Shown piece by piece: positions 42,772-52,221 of a stretch of DNA of 64,000 nt. The stretch comes from Ga0077553 sp038215275 (lineage in GTDB: Bacteria > Acidobacteriota > Terriglobia > Bryobacterales > Bryobacteraceae). The first letter of the stretch is position 1. Each line of letters opens with the position of its first letter. Below the pieces are notes generated by a model, which worked only from the letters and a program-made list of their open reading frames with translations, was not told the DNA's origin and searched no databases. The position numbers and the translations under genes are program-made. Location of the stretch: positions 1 to 64,000 of the forward strand of contig JBBQRA010000002.1 of assembly GCA_038215275.1 (NCBI GenBank), written 5' to 3'.

Positions 42772-44622
42772 CTATTGAAACTCCTGCAGAACTTCCGGAT
42801 TCTCGAGATTGCTCGTATCGCCCAGCGGCAGCCCCAACCGCGCCGCCCTCACCAACCGCCGCATCACTTTCCCGTTCCGCGTCTTTGGCAGCGCCGAAAC
42901 GAACCGAACCTCGTGAGGCCGCAGCGGCCTGCCCAACTCCCGGGCCACTAACTCCTGCACGTCGGCCGCCGATACCTCGCCCTGCCGCACACAGTACACG
43001 ACCAGTTCGCTCCCCTTCAACTCATTCGGCACGCCGATCGCCGCCGCCTCCCGAATCGCGGCATGCGAGGTTACGATCGTCTCCACCTCAGCCGGCCCCA
43101 CCCGTTTGCCCGCAATCTTGATCGTGTCGTCGCTGCGTCCATGGATGTACCAAAAGCCATCGGCATCGCGCGCCGCAAAATCCCCATGCCGCCACACGCC
43201 CGGAAACTGCGACCAGTATGTCTCTTCATACCGCTGCGGATCTTTGTAGAATCCGCGCGCCATGCCGATCCACGGCTGCCGCACCACCAGTTCGCCGACA
43301 CCTTCGCCATCGGGGTCCACGATGTCCGCCGCCATTCCCGGGCACGGCGCAGAAAACGCGCAAGGCTTGATCGGCAACAGCGGATTTGAACACAGGATCC
43401 CGCCCGATATCTCCGTGCCGCCGGAGTAGTTGATCAGCGGCAGCTTCCCGCCGCCAACGGTCTCAAACAGCCACATCCAGGCATCCCGCGTCCACGGCTC
43501 GCCGGTAGAACCAAGCAGCCGCAGCCGGCTCAGATCCTGCCGGATCGCCACGCCCATTAAAGTGCGGACCAGCGTCGGCGACACACCCAATACCTCCACG
43601 CCCTGCCGCGCGGCGAACGCCCACAGATGCTCCGGCGCCCCATCGTAAAGCGCCATAGTCCCGCCCAGCAGCAGCGCGCCATAAATCAACCACGGACCCA
43701 TCATCCAGCCGATATCGGTCAGCCAACTGATCCGAGTCCCTGGCCCAACGTCCATCCCGAACGCCATGTCCTGGGCCGATTTCACGGGAAAGCCGCAATG
43801 TGTATGCAGAATTCCTTTCGGCGCGCCAGACGTACCGGAGGTATAAATCAGCAGCAGCGGATCCTCCGCCGCCACGCTCTCCGGCGCGTGCGAACCCGGC
43901 AACTCGCAGAAGTCCTGCCAGCGGATGTCCCGGCCCTCGCGCATTTCTACCGAATGTCCTTCCATCCGCTCCACCACGATCACCAGCGGCGCCGCGTCCG
44001 CCTCGTCCACGGCACGCTTGGCCTCCACCAGCTTGCCCCGCCGCGGAAACGCATTGCACGTAAAGATCGCCTTCGCCCCCACGTCCCGCATCCGCGTCGC
44101 AATCGCCGATGGCCCAAATCCCGTGAAGAGCGGAACCGCAATCGCGCCAATCCGCGCCAGCGCCACCATCACGGCCACCGTCTCCGGCATCATCGGCAGA
44201 TGTACGCCCACCGCGTCGCCCTTGCCAATGCCCATCGCCCGCAATCCGCTCGCACACCGCTGCACTGCCACGCGCAGCGCCCGGTAGCTCCACGAACGTG
44301 TCACCCCCTCTTCGCCTTCCCAAACTACGGCTGGCTGGCGGTCCGGTCCCTTCGCGAGACAAGCCGTCCCCATGTTCAGTTCCCCATCCACGCACCACCG
44401 CGTCCACGCGATGCCACGCGAGGAATCCATCACCTGCGCATACGGCCGATCCCACGGCAATTCCAGGAACTGCAGCACCTGTTCGGTGAACCATGCCGGC
44501 TCCGCCGCTGCCTTCGTTTGCAACTCAGCGAACGAATCGACCCCCGCTTGATGTAGGAATCGGGTGAGCTGCGCCCGCGCGATCGTCTCCGCGTCCGGTC
44601 GCCAGACTATAGCTTCGGGCAT
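42772..44622 (-). CDS. Acyl-CoA synthetase (acetyl-CoA synthetase-like)
   Basis: 616 residues from ATG 44622; the longer open frame to 45471 is shadow of the plus-strand gene. AMP-forming enzyme with YTSGTSGAPKGILHTHCGF, TDIGWMMGPW, NYSGGTEISGG and the C-terminal KTRNGKVMRRLVRAA with the acylation lysine. The substrate is not determined by the sequence; short-chain acids are likely. Its start lies 24 bases from the divergent ornithine cyclodeaminase-like gene, sharing a promoter region. Confidence 0.88.
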   Translation of the reverse strand: MPEAIVWRPDAETIARAQLTRFLHQAGVDSFAELQTKAAAEPAWFTEQVLQFLELPWDRPYAQVMDSSRGIAWTRWCVDGELNMGTACLAKGPDRQPAVVWEGEEGVTRSWSYRALRVAVQRCASGLRAMGIGKGDAVGVHLPMMPETVAVMVALARIGAIAVPLFTGFGPSAIATRMRDVGAKAIFTCNAFPRRGKLVEAKRAVDEADAAPLVIVVERMEGHSVEMREGRDIRWQDFCELPGSHAPESVAAEDPLLLIYTSGTSGAPKGILHTHCGFPVKSAQDMAFGMDVGPGTRISWLTDIGWMMGPWLIYGALLLGGTMALYDGAPEHLWAFAARQGVEVLGVSPTLVRTLMGVAIRQDLSRLRLLGSTGEPWTRDAWMWLFETVGGGKLPLINYSGGTEISGGILCSNPLLPIKPCAFSAPCPGMAADIVDPDGEGVGELVVRQPWIGMARGFYKDPQRYEETYWSQFPGVWRHGDFAARDADGFWYIHGRSDDTIKIAGKRVGPAEVETIVTSHAAIREAAAIGVPNELKGSELVVYCVRQGEVSAADVQELVARELGRPLRPHEVRFVSALPKTRNGKVMRRLVRAARLGLPLGDTSNLENPEVLQEFQ

Positions 44623-44646
44623 GAATCCATTATCCTGTAAGGACGC

Positions 44647-45864
44647 ATGTTTCAAGAAACAGTCGAAGCGCAGGGACACCTGATCGACAGTCACATCATG
44701 GAGCGGATCTTCGACACTGTCGTCGAATACCAGGGCCGCTTCGAAGTAGAAGTCTTCCAGATCGGACGCACCAATAGCGAACCGTCGCACCTGCGGCTCC
44801 GCATCGAGACCCCAACCGCCGAGTCGATGGACAAGGTCCTCGGCCAGTTGATCGGTCTCGGCTGCACCCCGGTCGATGCGCGCGACGCCGAGGTTCGCAT
44901 CGTCGAACGCGACTGCTGCGCTCCCGAGGATTTCTATTCCACTACCAACCAACGCACCGAAATCCGCTACTCCGGCTCGTGGCATACGGTGGGCAAGCAG
45001 CGCATGGATGCCTGTATCGTCATCGAAGACGGCGCTGCCTGGTGCCGCAAACTGCGCGACGTAAAAGCCGGCGACGCGGTCGTCGTGGGCATGCGCGGCA
45101 TCCGCGTCATCCCGGAGTCTAAGGAACGCGACCGACACGGCTTCGCCTTCATGAGCAACGAAATCAGCTCGGAACGGCAAGTCGAAACCGCCGTGACCCA
45201 AACCGCCAGCCTCATCCGGCAGATGCGCGCCGAAGGCAAAACAGTGGTCGTGGTGGCCGGGCCCGTCGTCGTCCACACCGGCGGCGTCAAGCCCCTGGGC
45301 GCGCTCATCCGCGGGGGCTTCGTTGATGCCCTCCTCTGCGGCAACGCACTGGCCGTCCACGATATTGAGGCGGCTTTGCTCGGCACTTCGCTCGGCGTCC
45401 GCATGCAGGATGGGCGCCTCGAAGAACACGGCCACCGCAATCACATGCGCGCAATCAACGCGATCTATCACGCCGGCGGCATCCGCGGCGCCGTCGAAAG
45501 CGGACGTCTCCAGAGCGGCATAATGTACGAATGCGTGAAGGCCAGCGTGCCCTTTGTCCTCGCTGGCAGCCTACGCGACGACGGTCCACTGCCCGACACG
45601 ATCACCGACATGAACGAGGCGCAGGATGCCTATAACGAGCACGCCCACGGCGCCGGCCTCGTCCTCTGCCTCAGCTCCATGCTGCATTCCATCGCCACCG
45701 GTAACATGTTGCCCGGCTGGGTGAAGACCGTCTGCGTCGACATCAACCCCGCCGTCGCCACCAAGCTGAGCGATCGCGGCACCGGCCAGGCAGTGGGAGT
45801 CGTTACGGACGTCGGCCTGTTCCTCGACCATCTCGCCAAGAAACTGGTACTCGGCCATGAGTAA
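44647..45864 (+). CDS. Archaeal-type ornithine cyclodeaminase (TIGR00300 family)
   Basis: 405 residues. The N-terminal 120 residues are a small alpha/beta domain (MFQETVEAQGHLIDSHIMER), and the C-terminal 250 residues bind a dinucleotide, with VVVVAGPVVVHTGGVK, GGFVDALLCGNALAVHDIE and a lysine-rich end. This family includes the archaeal ornithine cyclodeaminase and the C-terminal part of cyanobacterial arginine-degrading enzymes, which convert ornithine to proline with release of ammonia. It overlaps queF by 8 bases. Confidence 0.85.
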   Translation: MFQETVEAQGHLIDSHIMERIFDTVVEYQGRFEVEVFQIGRTNSEPSHLRLRIETPTAESMDKVLGQLIGLGCTPVDARDAEVRIVERDCCAPEDFYSTTNQRTEIRYSGSWHTVGKQRMDACIVIEDGAAWCRKLRDVKAGDAVVVGMRGIRVIPESKERDRHGFAFMSNEISSERQVETAVTQTASLIRQMRAEGKTVVVVAGPVVVHTGGVKPLGALIRGGFVDALLCGNALAVHDIEAALLGTSLGVRMQDGRLEEHGHRNHMRAINAIYHAGGIRGAVESGRLQSGIMYECVKASVPFVLAGSLRDDGPLPDTITDMNEAQDAYNEHAHGAGLVLCLSSMLHSIATGNMLPGWVKTVCVDINPAVATKLSDRGTGQAVGVVTDVGLFLDHLAKKLVLGHE

Positions 45865-46267
45865 GAAAAAAACCTATACCGACGAACACGCCGAAGCAGG
45901 CGTAAACGCTCCGCTGCCTGATATTGAAACTTGGCCCAACCAGTTCCGCACGGGCTACGAAATTGAAATCGTCAACCCGGAGTTCACCAGCGTCTGCCCC
46001 AAAACCGGACTTCCGGACCACGGCACGTTGACCCTGCGCTATGTCCCCGACGAGCACTGCCTGGAACTCAAGTCCCTGAAGATGTATTGGTTGGCTTACC
46101 GCAACCTCGGTATCTTCCAGGAGAACATCGTCAACCGGTTCCTCGCCGACATGGTCCGCGCCGCTAACCCGATCGAAGCCACCGTCATCGGCGACTTCAT
46201 GCCCCGGGGCGGCATCCCTTCGAAGATCACCGCCCGTTACGTCAGGAAGAGCAAGAGTGGACGCTGA
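45857..46267 (+). CDS. queF: NADPH-dependent 7-cyano-7-deazaguanine (preQ0) reductase
   Basis: 136 residues, the short QueF type. The catalytic cysteine lies in EFTSVCPKTGLPDHG and the glutamate in CLELKSLKMYW; the C-terminus has DFMPRGGIPSKITARY. It reduces preQ0 to preQ1 for queuosine synthesis. The stop overlaps the start of the next gene by 11 bases, implying coupled translation. Confidence 0.95.
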   Translation: MSKKKTYTDEHAEAGVNAPLPDIETWPNQFRTGYEIEIVNPEFTSVCPKTGLPDHGTLTLRYVPDEHCLELKSLKMYWLAYRNLGIFQENIVNRFLADMVRAANPIEATVIGDFMPRGGIPSKITARYVRKSKSGR

Positions 46268-47690
46268 GCATCCCCTCGAACAGGCCGTCCGCGAAATCCG
46301 GGAACGTGTCCAGGCCCGCCACCCGCAAGGCCAGCACGGCCGCTTCGCTATTCCGATGGCCGACCTGCTGCCGCTGCTCCACGCCCGCGACGCGGCGGAA
46401 GCGAAAGTGGCCGCCATCGGCACGGTCAACCCGCGGCCGCCCGGCCTCAAGAACTCGCTGATTCAAACGTGGAAGCGCTTCCTCGCCCGCGTCCTCGATT
46501 GGCATGTGCGCGAACAGGTGGAGTTCAACCGCGGCTCCATCAACGCAACTCAAGCTACGCTCGAAGCCCTGAATGAGCACAACCGGGCTTTGAAAAACGT
46601 CGCCCTCGCCCTCGAAGAAAACGCCCGCCGGATGGATGCCGTCGAATCGCGACTCGCTGCCGCCGAGTCGGCTTTCTCGAACATCGATGGCCTCCGCGAC
46701 CAAGCCCGGGAGCTCTTGGACGTGCGCGTCCACTGGCACGAATGGCGCCAGGAGTGGGAACGCAAACTCAGCGTCAACGAAGTGCAATTTCTTCGCAGCG
46801 TGGCCGACTTGAACGGCGCTTACCAGCACCGCACCGCGCAGATGGAAGCCAGCTTCCGCGACATCGTGGCCCGCCAGCATCGCGACTTTGAAGGTCTCAT
46901 CGCCCGTGCCAATGACGAAACGCAGGCCCGCTTCTGGGCCGACTTCGCCAAAGTGCGCGAGGAGTACGAACGCATGATTCACGCCGAACTTCGCACCATA
47001 CGGCAGAAGGCCTTCGCTGCGGCCGCCCATCCGCCGCCTTCGGCGCCCGAATCGCCCGCCTACGACTTCGTCCACTTCGCCAACCGCTTCCGCGGCCCCG
47101 AAGAGTATGTCCGCACCGGCTTCGCGGCCTATCTACCGTTGTTCGCCGGTCGCGAGAACATCGTCGATCTCGGCTGCGGGCGCGGCGAGTTCCTCGAACT
47201 GCTATCTCAAAATGGGCTTACGGCGATGGGAGTTGACGGAGATGCCGAGTCGGTCGGCATTTGCCATTCTAAAGGCCTGCAGGTCGTCGAGACGGACCTG
47301 TTCACATGGCTCGAAGCTCAACCGGACCATTCACTCGATGGGGTCTTCTGCGGCCAGGTAATTGAGCATCTGCCGCCACCGCTGGTTCCCCGGCTATTCA
47401 ACCTCTGCGCGGCAAAGTCCCGCCCCGGCGCTATCGCCGTATTCGAAACGCCGAATCCGGAGTGCCTGGCCATCTTCGCCTCGCACTTCTACCTCGATCC
47501 GACGCACCAACGCCCGGTTCCCCCGGCCCTCGCTGCTTTCTACCTCGGAGAGGCCGGCTACGGACGCCTCGAGATCCGCCGGTTGGCCCCGGCCATCGAG
47601 TCGATGCCGTCACTCGCGTCACTGCCGGTTGACTTCCGGGAGGCGTTCTTCGGCTGCCTGGACTACGCCGCCATAGGTACGAAACTCTAG
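46257..47690 (+). CDS. SAM-dependent methyltransferase with coiled-coil N-terminus
   Basis: 477 residues. The first 270 residues are helical and coiled-coil-rich, and the C-terminal 200 are a class I methyltransferase: IVDLGCGRGEFLELL (motif I), MGVDGDAES (motif II), VFCGQVIEHL (motif IV) and AIAVFETPNP. Proteins with this architecture include O-antigen chain-terminating methyltransferases, in which the coiled coil sets the chain length; that role here is a hypothesis. Operon with queF. Confidence 0.75.
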   Translation: MDAEHPLEQAVREIRERVQARHPQGQHGRFAIPMADLLPLLHARDAAEAKVAAIGTVNPRPPGLKNSLIQTWKRFLARVLDWHVREQVEFNRGSINATQATLEALNEHNRALKNVALALEENARRMDAVESRLAAAESAFSNIDGLRDQARELLDVRVHWHEWRQEWERKLSVNEVQFLRSVADLNGAYQHRTAQMEASFRDIVARQHRDFEGLIARANDETQARFWADFAKVREEYERMIHAELRTIRQKAFAAAAHPPPSAPESPAYDFVHFANRFRGPEEYVRTGFAAYLPLFAGRENIVDLGCGRGEFLELLSQNGLTAMGVDGDAESVGICHSKGLQVVETDLFTWLEAQPDHSLDGVFCGQVIEHLPPPLVPRLFNLCAAKSRPGAIAVFETPNPECLAIFASHFYLDPTHQRPVPPALAAFYLGEAGYGRLEIRRLAPAIESMPSLASLPVDFREAFFGCLDYAAIGTKL

Positions 47691-47774
47691 GCCTTATGGG
47701 TGAGGACTTCGGAATTAACCCAAGGCTAGCCGCCTGCGCCCGCATGAAGGGCAAGTCGTAAGCAGCCTCCACAA

Positions 47775-47786
47775 CCCCCCCCCCCC
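47775..47786 (+). repeat. Homopolymeric C tract (12 bases)
   Basis: Twelve consecutive C between the methyltransferase gene and the peroxiredoxin gene, 34 bases before the start codon. Runs this long slip during replication and can vary in length between cells. The tract lies where promoter spacing could be affected, but I do not see convincing -35 and -10 boxes around it. Confidence 0.8.
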
Positions 47787-47820
47787 GCCTGCCCTACACT
47801 GGAAGGCGGAGAGGTCCACT

Positions 47821-48348
47821 ATGAAAACTCTATTTTTGAGTCTGGTCGCCGCCACTGCGCTTCTTGCCCAGGGCGGAAAGACCCATCTCAAAGTCGGCGA
47901 TATTGCGCCCGGCTTCGAGAAACTGCCCTCCTCCGTTCCTGGCAAATCGTTCTCGCTCGCGGATTTTAAAGGCAAACAGAATGTCGTGCTTGCCTTTTTC
48001 CCGCTTGCGTTTACCGGTGGTTGAACGGCGGAAATGAAAGGATTCCAGGCTGGAATCCAAAAGATCAACGAGTCTGAGACTCAGTTGTTTGGCATCAGTG
48101 TTGACGCTGCCCCATCCTTGAAGCGGTTCTCGGATGATCTGGGCTTGGCGTTCCCCCTATTGAGCGATTTCCCCAATCGCGCCACGGCCAAGGCCTACGG
48201 CGTCTTGATGGAGGACCGAGGCATCGCCAGCCGCACCACCTTCGTGATCGACAAGGAGGGCAAGATCCTCGAAATCGTCGCTGATAACAAGCCCGCCGCG
48301 CATAACGAAGCAACGGCCGCGGCTTGTGAGCGGCTGAAGAAGCAGTAG
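47821..48348 (+). CDS. Secreted peroxiredoxin, predicted selenoprotein (Sec at TGA 48022)
   Basis: Reading the internal TGA (48022-48024) as selenocysteine gives 175 residues. ATG 47821 has GGAGAGG upstream and a signal peptide (MKTLFLSLVAATALLA). Thioredoxin-fold peroxiredoxin signature: PLAFTGG then TGA at position 68, which is exactly the peroxidatic residue of the PxxxTxxC motif, with the active-site arginine in SRTTFVID. The downstream half (TAEMKGFQ onward) continues in the same frame without a start signal. A hairpin, GGATTCC 48040-48046 with GGAATCC 48052-48058, exposes AGGCT 22 bases after the TGA, like a bacterial SECIS. Only one cysteine remains (169). Confidence 0.85.
48040..48058 (+). 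promoter_or_regulatory. Candidate bacterial SECIS hairpin
   Basis: Seven perfect base pairs (GGATTCC/GGAATCC), extendable by an A-T closing pair, with loop AGGCT. The apical loop begins 22 bases after the TGA, within the spacing used by bacterial SECIS elements, and contains the required guanines, as in the formate dehydrogenase element whose loop begins AGGUCU. Confidence 0.7.
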
Positions 48349-48551
48349 ACCATGCGAGCGTCAGGGAGTCGCCCGCACGGCTCCCTGGTCCTTAAACGGA
48401 GCGAGACTGGCCGCACGCAGCAAGGAACGCCGGGAAGGTGGCGAGGAAGTAGACAAAGTAGGTCTCCAGTAGCGGTGGCTTACTTTCTCAACTTACAGAG
48501 GTTTTGCTCGGAATCCGGAAAATCCGGGAACTTCTTAACATTCTTTGACGG
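48349..48551. other. Region between peroxiredoxin and hybrid kinase genes
   Basis: 203 bases after the peroxiredoxin stop. The two genes converge here. A hairpin AGGGAGTCG/CGGCTCCCT-like element near 48365-48388 may end the peroxiredoxin transcript but has no clear T run. No ORF, RNA gene or repeat is convincing in the rest. Confidence 0.4.
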
Positions 48552-51500
48552 CTATGCGGGTTCCGTTAAAGTTAACCCGCGTGGCCGGATTTCCGCATAT
48601 TGAATGACGGCTGCTTGCAGTTGCGCAGCGCTGACCGGCTTTGTCAGGTAGCCGTCGGCGCCACTCTCGATACAGCGCTCCCTGTCGCCCTGCATGGCGT
48701 TTGCGGTGAGCATGACGATGGGGGTCCGGCGGCCGGAGCCCTTCTCGGCATGCCGGATCGCTCGAACCGCCTCGAGCCCGTCGAGTTCGGGCATCTGCAT
48801 ATCCATGAAGATCAAGTCGAGTCCGCCCGTCGCGTGCTGGGCAACGGCCTCGCGCCCATCGACCGCAGCGCTGACGAGGTGACCCTGCCGAGTCAGCAAC
48901 CGGTTGACCAAGCGACGGCTCACCTCATTGTCTTCGGCTACCAGGATCCGCAAGGACGGCACTGTAGGGGTGTGTCCGAGGGGCTCGCGCACATCGACCG
49001 TAGGCCAGGAGTTCGTCAGACGCAGAGTGCAGGAAAACTCACTTCCTAAGCCGAGTTCACTGGTCACCGTCAGCGAGCCGCCCATCAGCTCCGCGAGGCG
49101 CCGGCAGATGGCGAGACCCAGGCCGGTTCCGCCATACTTCCTCGTCATCGAACCATCTGCCTGCCGGAACTGCTCAAAAATGATTGGCAGGCTTTCGGCG
49201 GAAATTCCGATGCCCGTGTCCTGCACGCGGAAGGCGACAAGTGGACCAGTTGGTCCGCTTTCTAGCAGTTGCACAGTCACCCGGATCTCTCCCTGCTGCG
49301 TAAACTTGATCGCATTGCCAACCAGATTCGTCAGGATCTGCCGTAGGCGTCCGGGATCGCCACCCGCCTGCTCCGGCACATCGTCATCGCACACAACTTG
49401 CAGGTCCAACCCCTTTTGCTGGGCGGCGAAGCGGAAGGATTTCACCGCCTCTTCGACGATGGTACGCACGGCAAACCCTACGCACTCAATATCAAGCCGG
49501 CCGGCCTCAATTTTTGAAAAATCGAGAATGTCGTTCAGAACCTGAAGCAGGCTGTCGGCCGAGTAGTGAACGGTCTCCAAATAGCCACGCTGCTCTTCGG
49601 AGAGCTCGGTGGACAGGGCCAGCGCAGTCATGCCCAGGACGCCGTTCATAGGGGTGCGAATCTCGTGGCTCATATTGGCGAGGAATTCGCTCTTTAGCTC
49701 GTTGCTGTGTTGCGCCTGTTCGAGCAGTCGCGCGATCTGTTCCTTCTGGGCCTCAATATGCTGGGTTCGTTCCTGGACGGCTTGCTCGAGTGCCCGCCGC
49801 GTTTTAATCTCGCGCCGGCGCCGGAACCGGAGGAATAGCACTAGAAGAAGAGCGCCACCCAGGGAAATCGATATCGTAAACCAAGACCGCTGCCAGAATT
49901 CGGGAAGAATTTCGAAGTGGAGAGTGGCAGGGGTAGTCGTCCAAGCCCCGTCGATTTCCTGCGCCTGTACATCCAGACGGTAGCGCCCGGGAGCGGGCTG
50001 CGAAAGGTGCAACGCGGGCTGCGAAGCGGGCCGCCACACCGCATTGGCGGCTTCATCCTCTCTGCCTAAACGGTAGCGAAAGTTGGTCTCGCCATTCAGC
50101 CGCAGATTAGCGAACTCGATGTGGAGGTCGCCGGGGGGCATCCGGGGAGACGAAAGATTCTGTGGTTCACCTTCGCGCCACAAACCAATTATCTTGACGC
50201 GCGTCGGGATGGTTGGGGGTCGGAGCAGCTCGCTCGCCAACCAGGAGAACCCGTTCTCGGTGCCCACAAAGACATCGCCGTTTGCATCTTCCCAGAACGC
50301 TCCCAACATGCAGTCATGCCAAATCAGGCCATTGCGGATACCCAGATAGCGCCAACGCTCCCCGTCAAAAACATCAATTCCGGCGTTTGTCCCTACCCAG
50401 ATCCGTCCCTGACTATCCCGCTCGAGAAAGCTGATGTTGTCACTATGCAGCGCACCGGCTTGATTAAAATTTTCCACTTTGGCGACTGTGAGGTCCGGCC
50501 GAAGCAGCATTCGGGATACACCCTCGACGCCGGCATAGCCGACCCAGATTTCGTGAGGGTTCCTTTCCGCCAGAAAAACGAAGCTTTCCATGCGGAGCCC
50601 ACTCTCCCTACCATAGAGCACCCATCTCTGACCGTCCCAACGGCCGAGCCCGCCGGTTCCAGCCACCCAGAGCACCCCGTTTTTCCCGGGGACGACGCGG
50701 TAAATCGTTTCGGAGCCGCCGACGGTGAAAGGAACCGGTAGGTTCTTGAACCGGATGGGATGGCTGGTGGTGTCGCTGTAGAAAAGACCGCTGCGAGTAC
50801 TGACCCATAGCCGCTGCCGATGGTCGATCCGGATATTGGTGATGCGCCCGTCGAGCAGCCCATCGGCCGTGCCGAACCGGCGCGCCACCCGCCGGATGCC
50901 GTCGAAATGGAAGAGCCCTTCTTCCTTCGTCGCTACCCAGATGCCGCCGCCAGCCGCGGGTTGCAGTTCGCGGACCTCGTCGGCAGGTATCCCTTGACCG
51001 CGACTCCAGACCTCGAACCGCGTACCATCCGCGCTCAACCGGTTCAGCCCTGCCTTCGTCCCGACCCACAGCGCTCCCGCACCATCGCGGGTAAACGAAC
51101 TGACTGCATCGTCGCTAAGACCATCCGACCTTTGGTAGCTCCGGCTGCGTGGGAAGCCGTGCCAGCGGACCAACCCTCTCGATTCCAGTCCAACCCAAGG
51201 CACTCCGTATCGATCCCAAAAGATCGCTGTCGCGGCATCGGCGGGCATTCCGTGATTGCGTCCATACCGTTCCCAGGAACTGCGGTCGCCATTCTGCCGC
51301 GCGAAAATGCCGTGATACGTGGGTAGCCAGACTTTGCCATCGGGCCCCACATGGATGGAATTTCCCTTGCCGATGGGAGCGATGGAAATCCCGGCGTTGA
51401 AGAACCGGCCACCCCCTTTGGGTAAAAAGTAGGCGGCAGAGCGGCTGCGGACCCAAAGCCGCCCCGCGGGATCCTCGGCAAATCCGGAATACTCTCCAGG

Positions 51501-52112
51501 AGGAAGTCCCCGCTGGCGTCCGGCGACTTCAGCAGGCTGACCCGGCTGCTGCCGGCAGAGTGTATTCCGGCAGGAGAACCAGACCGTGCCCGCGTGGTCC
51601 TCGTGAATGCTGCGGCCGCCGCCGAAGTTTTCTTTCGAAAGAGGCGCAAATGCCCAGCGGCCATCCGCCTCTTTGCGGCCTCGCAGCGGCCCGATGTTCG
51701 AATTGACGAAAACGAAACCGGACTTGCTCGCCGCCAGACAGTTTGGCCCCGGAAACTGCAAGTCGCCCGCGGGTAGACGCGCCGGTTCAAAATGACCATC
51801 CCGGTAGGTGACCAGCCCCCGGCTTGTCGCCACGATCAGATCACCCGACGGGGTGTTGATCTGACAGGTCACACTGGCATCGGTCAAACCTTCGTTGGTG
51901 CGAAAATTGACGAACCGGTGGCCGTCGTAGCGGAAGAGGCCGCTGGTGGTGCCGACCCAAAGGAATCCCTCGGTGTCCTGAGAAAGTGTCCGGATCGACA
52001 GGCCGCGCAAACCCGATTCGAAGCCAAAGTGCTCCATGGCGTAGCGCTGGGCGGATAACGGCGGCGCCCCAAAAATGACCAGAAACGCCAGCGTGGCGGA
52101 AGTCTTATGCAA
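48552..52112 (-). CDS. Hybrid sensor histidine kinase with two-component-regulator propeller
   Basis: 1186 residues from TTG 52112, where a signal-like segment begins (LHKTSATLAFLVIFGAPPLSAQ); upstream frame to 52250 looks non-coding. Residues 40-660 form a periplasmic beta-propeller of repeated WVGT-GL-R-G units (for example LWVGTTSGLFRYDG), then a Y_Y_Y-type domain, one membrane helix (about 795-815), HisKA with NMSHEIRTPMNGVLG, HATPase with NLVGNAIKFTQQG and DTGIGIS, and a C-terminal receiver with LIFMDMQMPELDG. No DNA-binding domain follows, so output passes by phosphotransfer. Typical of carbohydrate-sensing hybrids in soil Acidobacteria and Bacteroidetes. Confidence 0.92.
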   Translation of the reverse strand: MHKTSATLAFLVIFGAPPLSAQRYAMEHFGFESGLRGLSIRTLSQDTEGFLWVGTTSGLFRYDGHRFVNFRTNEGLTDASVTCQINTPSGDLIVATSRGLVTYRDGHFEPARLPAGDLQFPGPNCLAASKSGFVFVNSNIGPLRGRKEADGRWAFAPLSKENFGGGRSIHEDHAGTVWFSCRNTLCRQQPGQPAEVAGRQRGLPPGEYSGFAEDPAGRLWVRSRSAAYFLPKGGGRFFNAGISIAPIGKGNSIHVGPDGKVWLPTYHGIFARQNGDRSSWERYGRNHGMPADAATAIFWDRYGVPWVGLESRGLVRWHGFPRSRSYQRSDGLSDDAVSSFTRDGAGALWVGTKAGLNRLSADGTRFEVWSRGQGIPADEVRELQPAAGGGIWVATKEEGLFHFDGIRRVARRFGTADGLLDGRITNIRIDHRQRLWVSTRSGLFYSDTTSHPIRFKNLPVPFTVGGSETIYRVVPGKNGVLWVAGTGGLGRWDGQRWVLYGRESGLRMESFVFLAERNPHEIWVGYAGVEGVSRMLLRPDLTVAKVENFNQAGALHSDNISFLERDSQGRIWVGTNAGIDVFDGERWRYLGIRNGLIWHDCMLGAFWEDANGDVFVGTENGFSWLASELLRPPTIPTRVKIIGLWREGEPQNLSSPRMPPGDLHIEFANLRLNGETNFRYRLGREDEAANAVWRPASQPALHLSQPAPGRYRLDVQAQEIDGAWTTTPATLHFEILPEFWQRSWFTISISLGGALLLVLFLRFRRRREIKTRRALEQAVQERTQHIEAQKEQIARLLEQAQHSNELKSEFLANMSHEIRTPMNGVLGMTALALSTELSEEQRGYLETVHYSADSLLQVLNDILDFSKIEAGRLDIECVGFAVRTIVEEAVKSFRFAAQQKGLDLQVVCDDDVPEQAGGDPGRLRQILTNLVGNAIKFTQQGEIRVTVQLLESGPTGPLVAFRVQDTGIGISAESLPIIFEQFRQADGSMTRKYGGTGLGLAICRRLAELMGGSLTVTSELGLGSEFSCTLRLTNSWPTVDVREPLGHTPTVPSLRILVAEDNEVSRRLVNRLLTRQGHLVSAAVDGREAVAQHATGGLDLIFMDMQMPELDGLEAVRAIRHAEKGSGRRTPIVMLTANAMQGDRERCIESGADGYLTKPVSAAQLQAAVIQYAEIRPRGLTLTEPA

Positions 52113-52158
52113 AAATGTGCGTTCTCCGGCGCGAACGGCCTCCGGGTATTCTATCGAC

Positions 52159-52190
52159 AAAAAAGGCCGAGACCCAATAGTGTCTCGGCC
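52159..52190 (-). terminator. Intrinsic terminator of the fasciclin gene
   Basis: A perfect 9-base-pair stem GGCCGAGAC/GTCTCGGCC with an 8-base loop is followed, on the minus strand, by six T (A run 52159-52164). It lies 32 bases past the fasciclin stop codon. Confidence 0.85.
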
Positions 52191-52221
52191 GTAAAGATCA
52201 CCACAAGGAAAAAAAGCGGAA

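Noticed and set aside
44623..45471. Extension of the acyl-CoA synthetase frame by about 280 residues
   Set aside because: It is the antisense shadow of the ornithine cyclodeaminase-like gene, which has clear family motifs.
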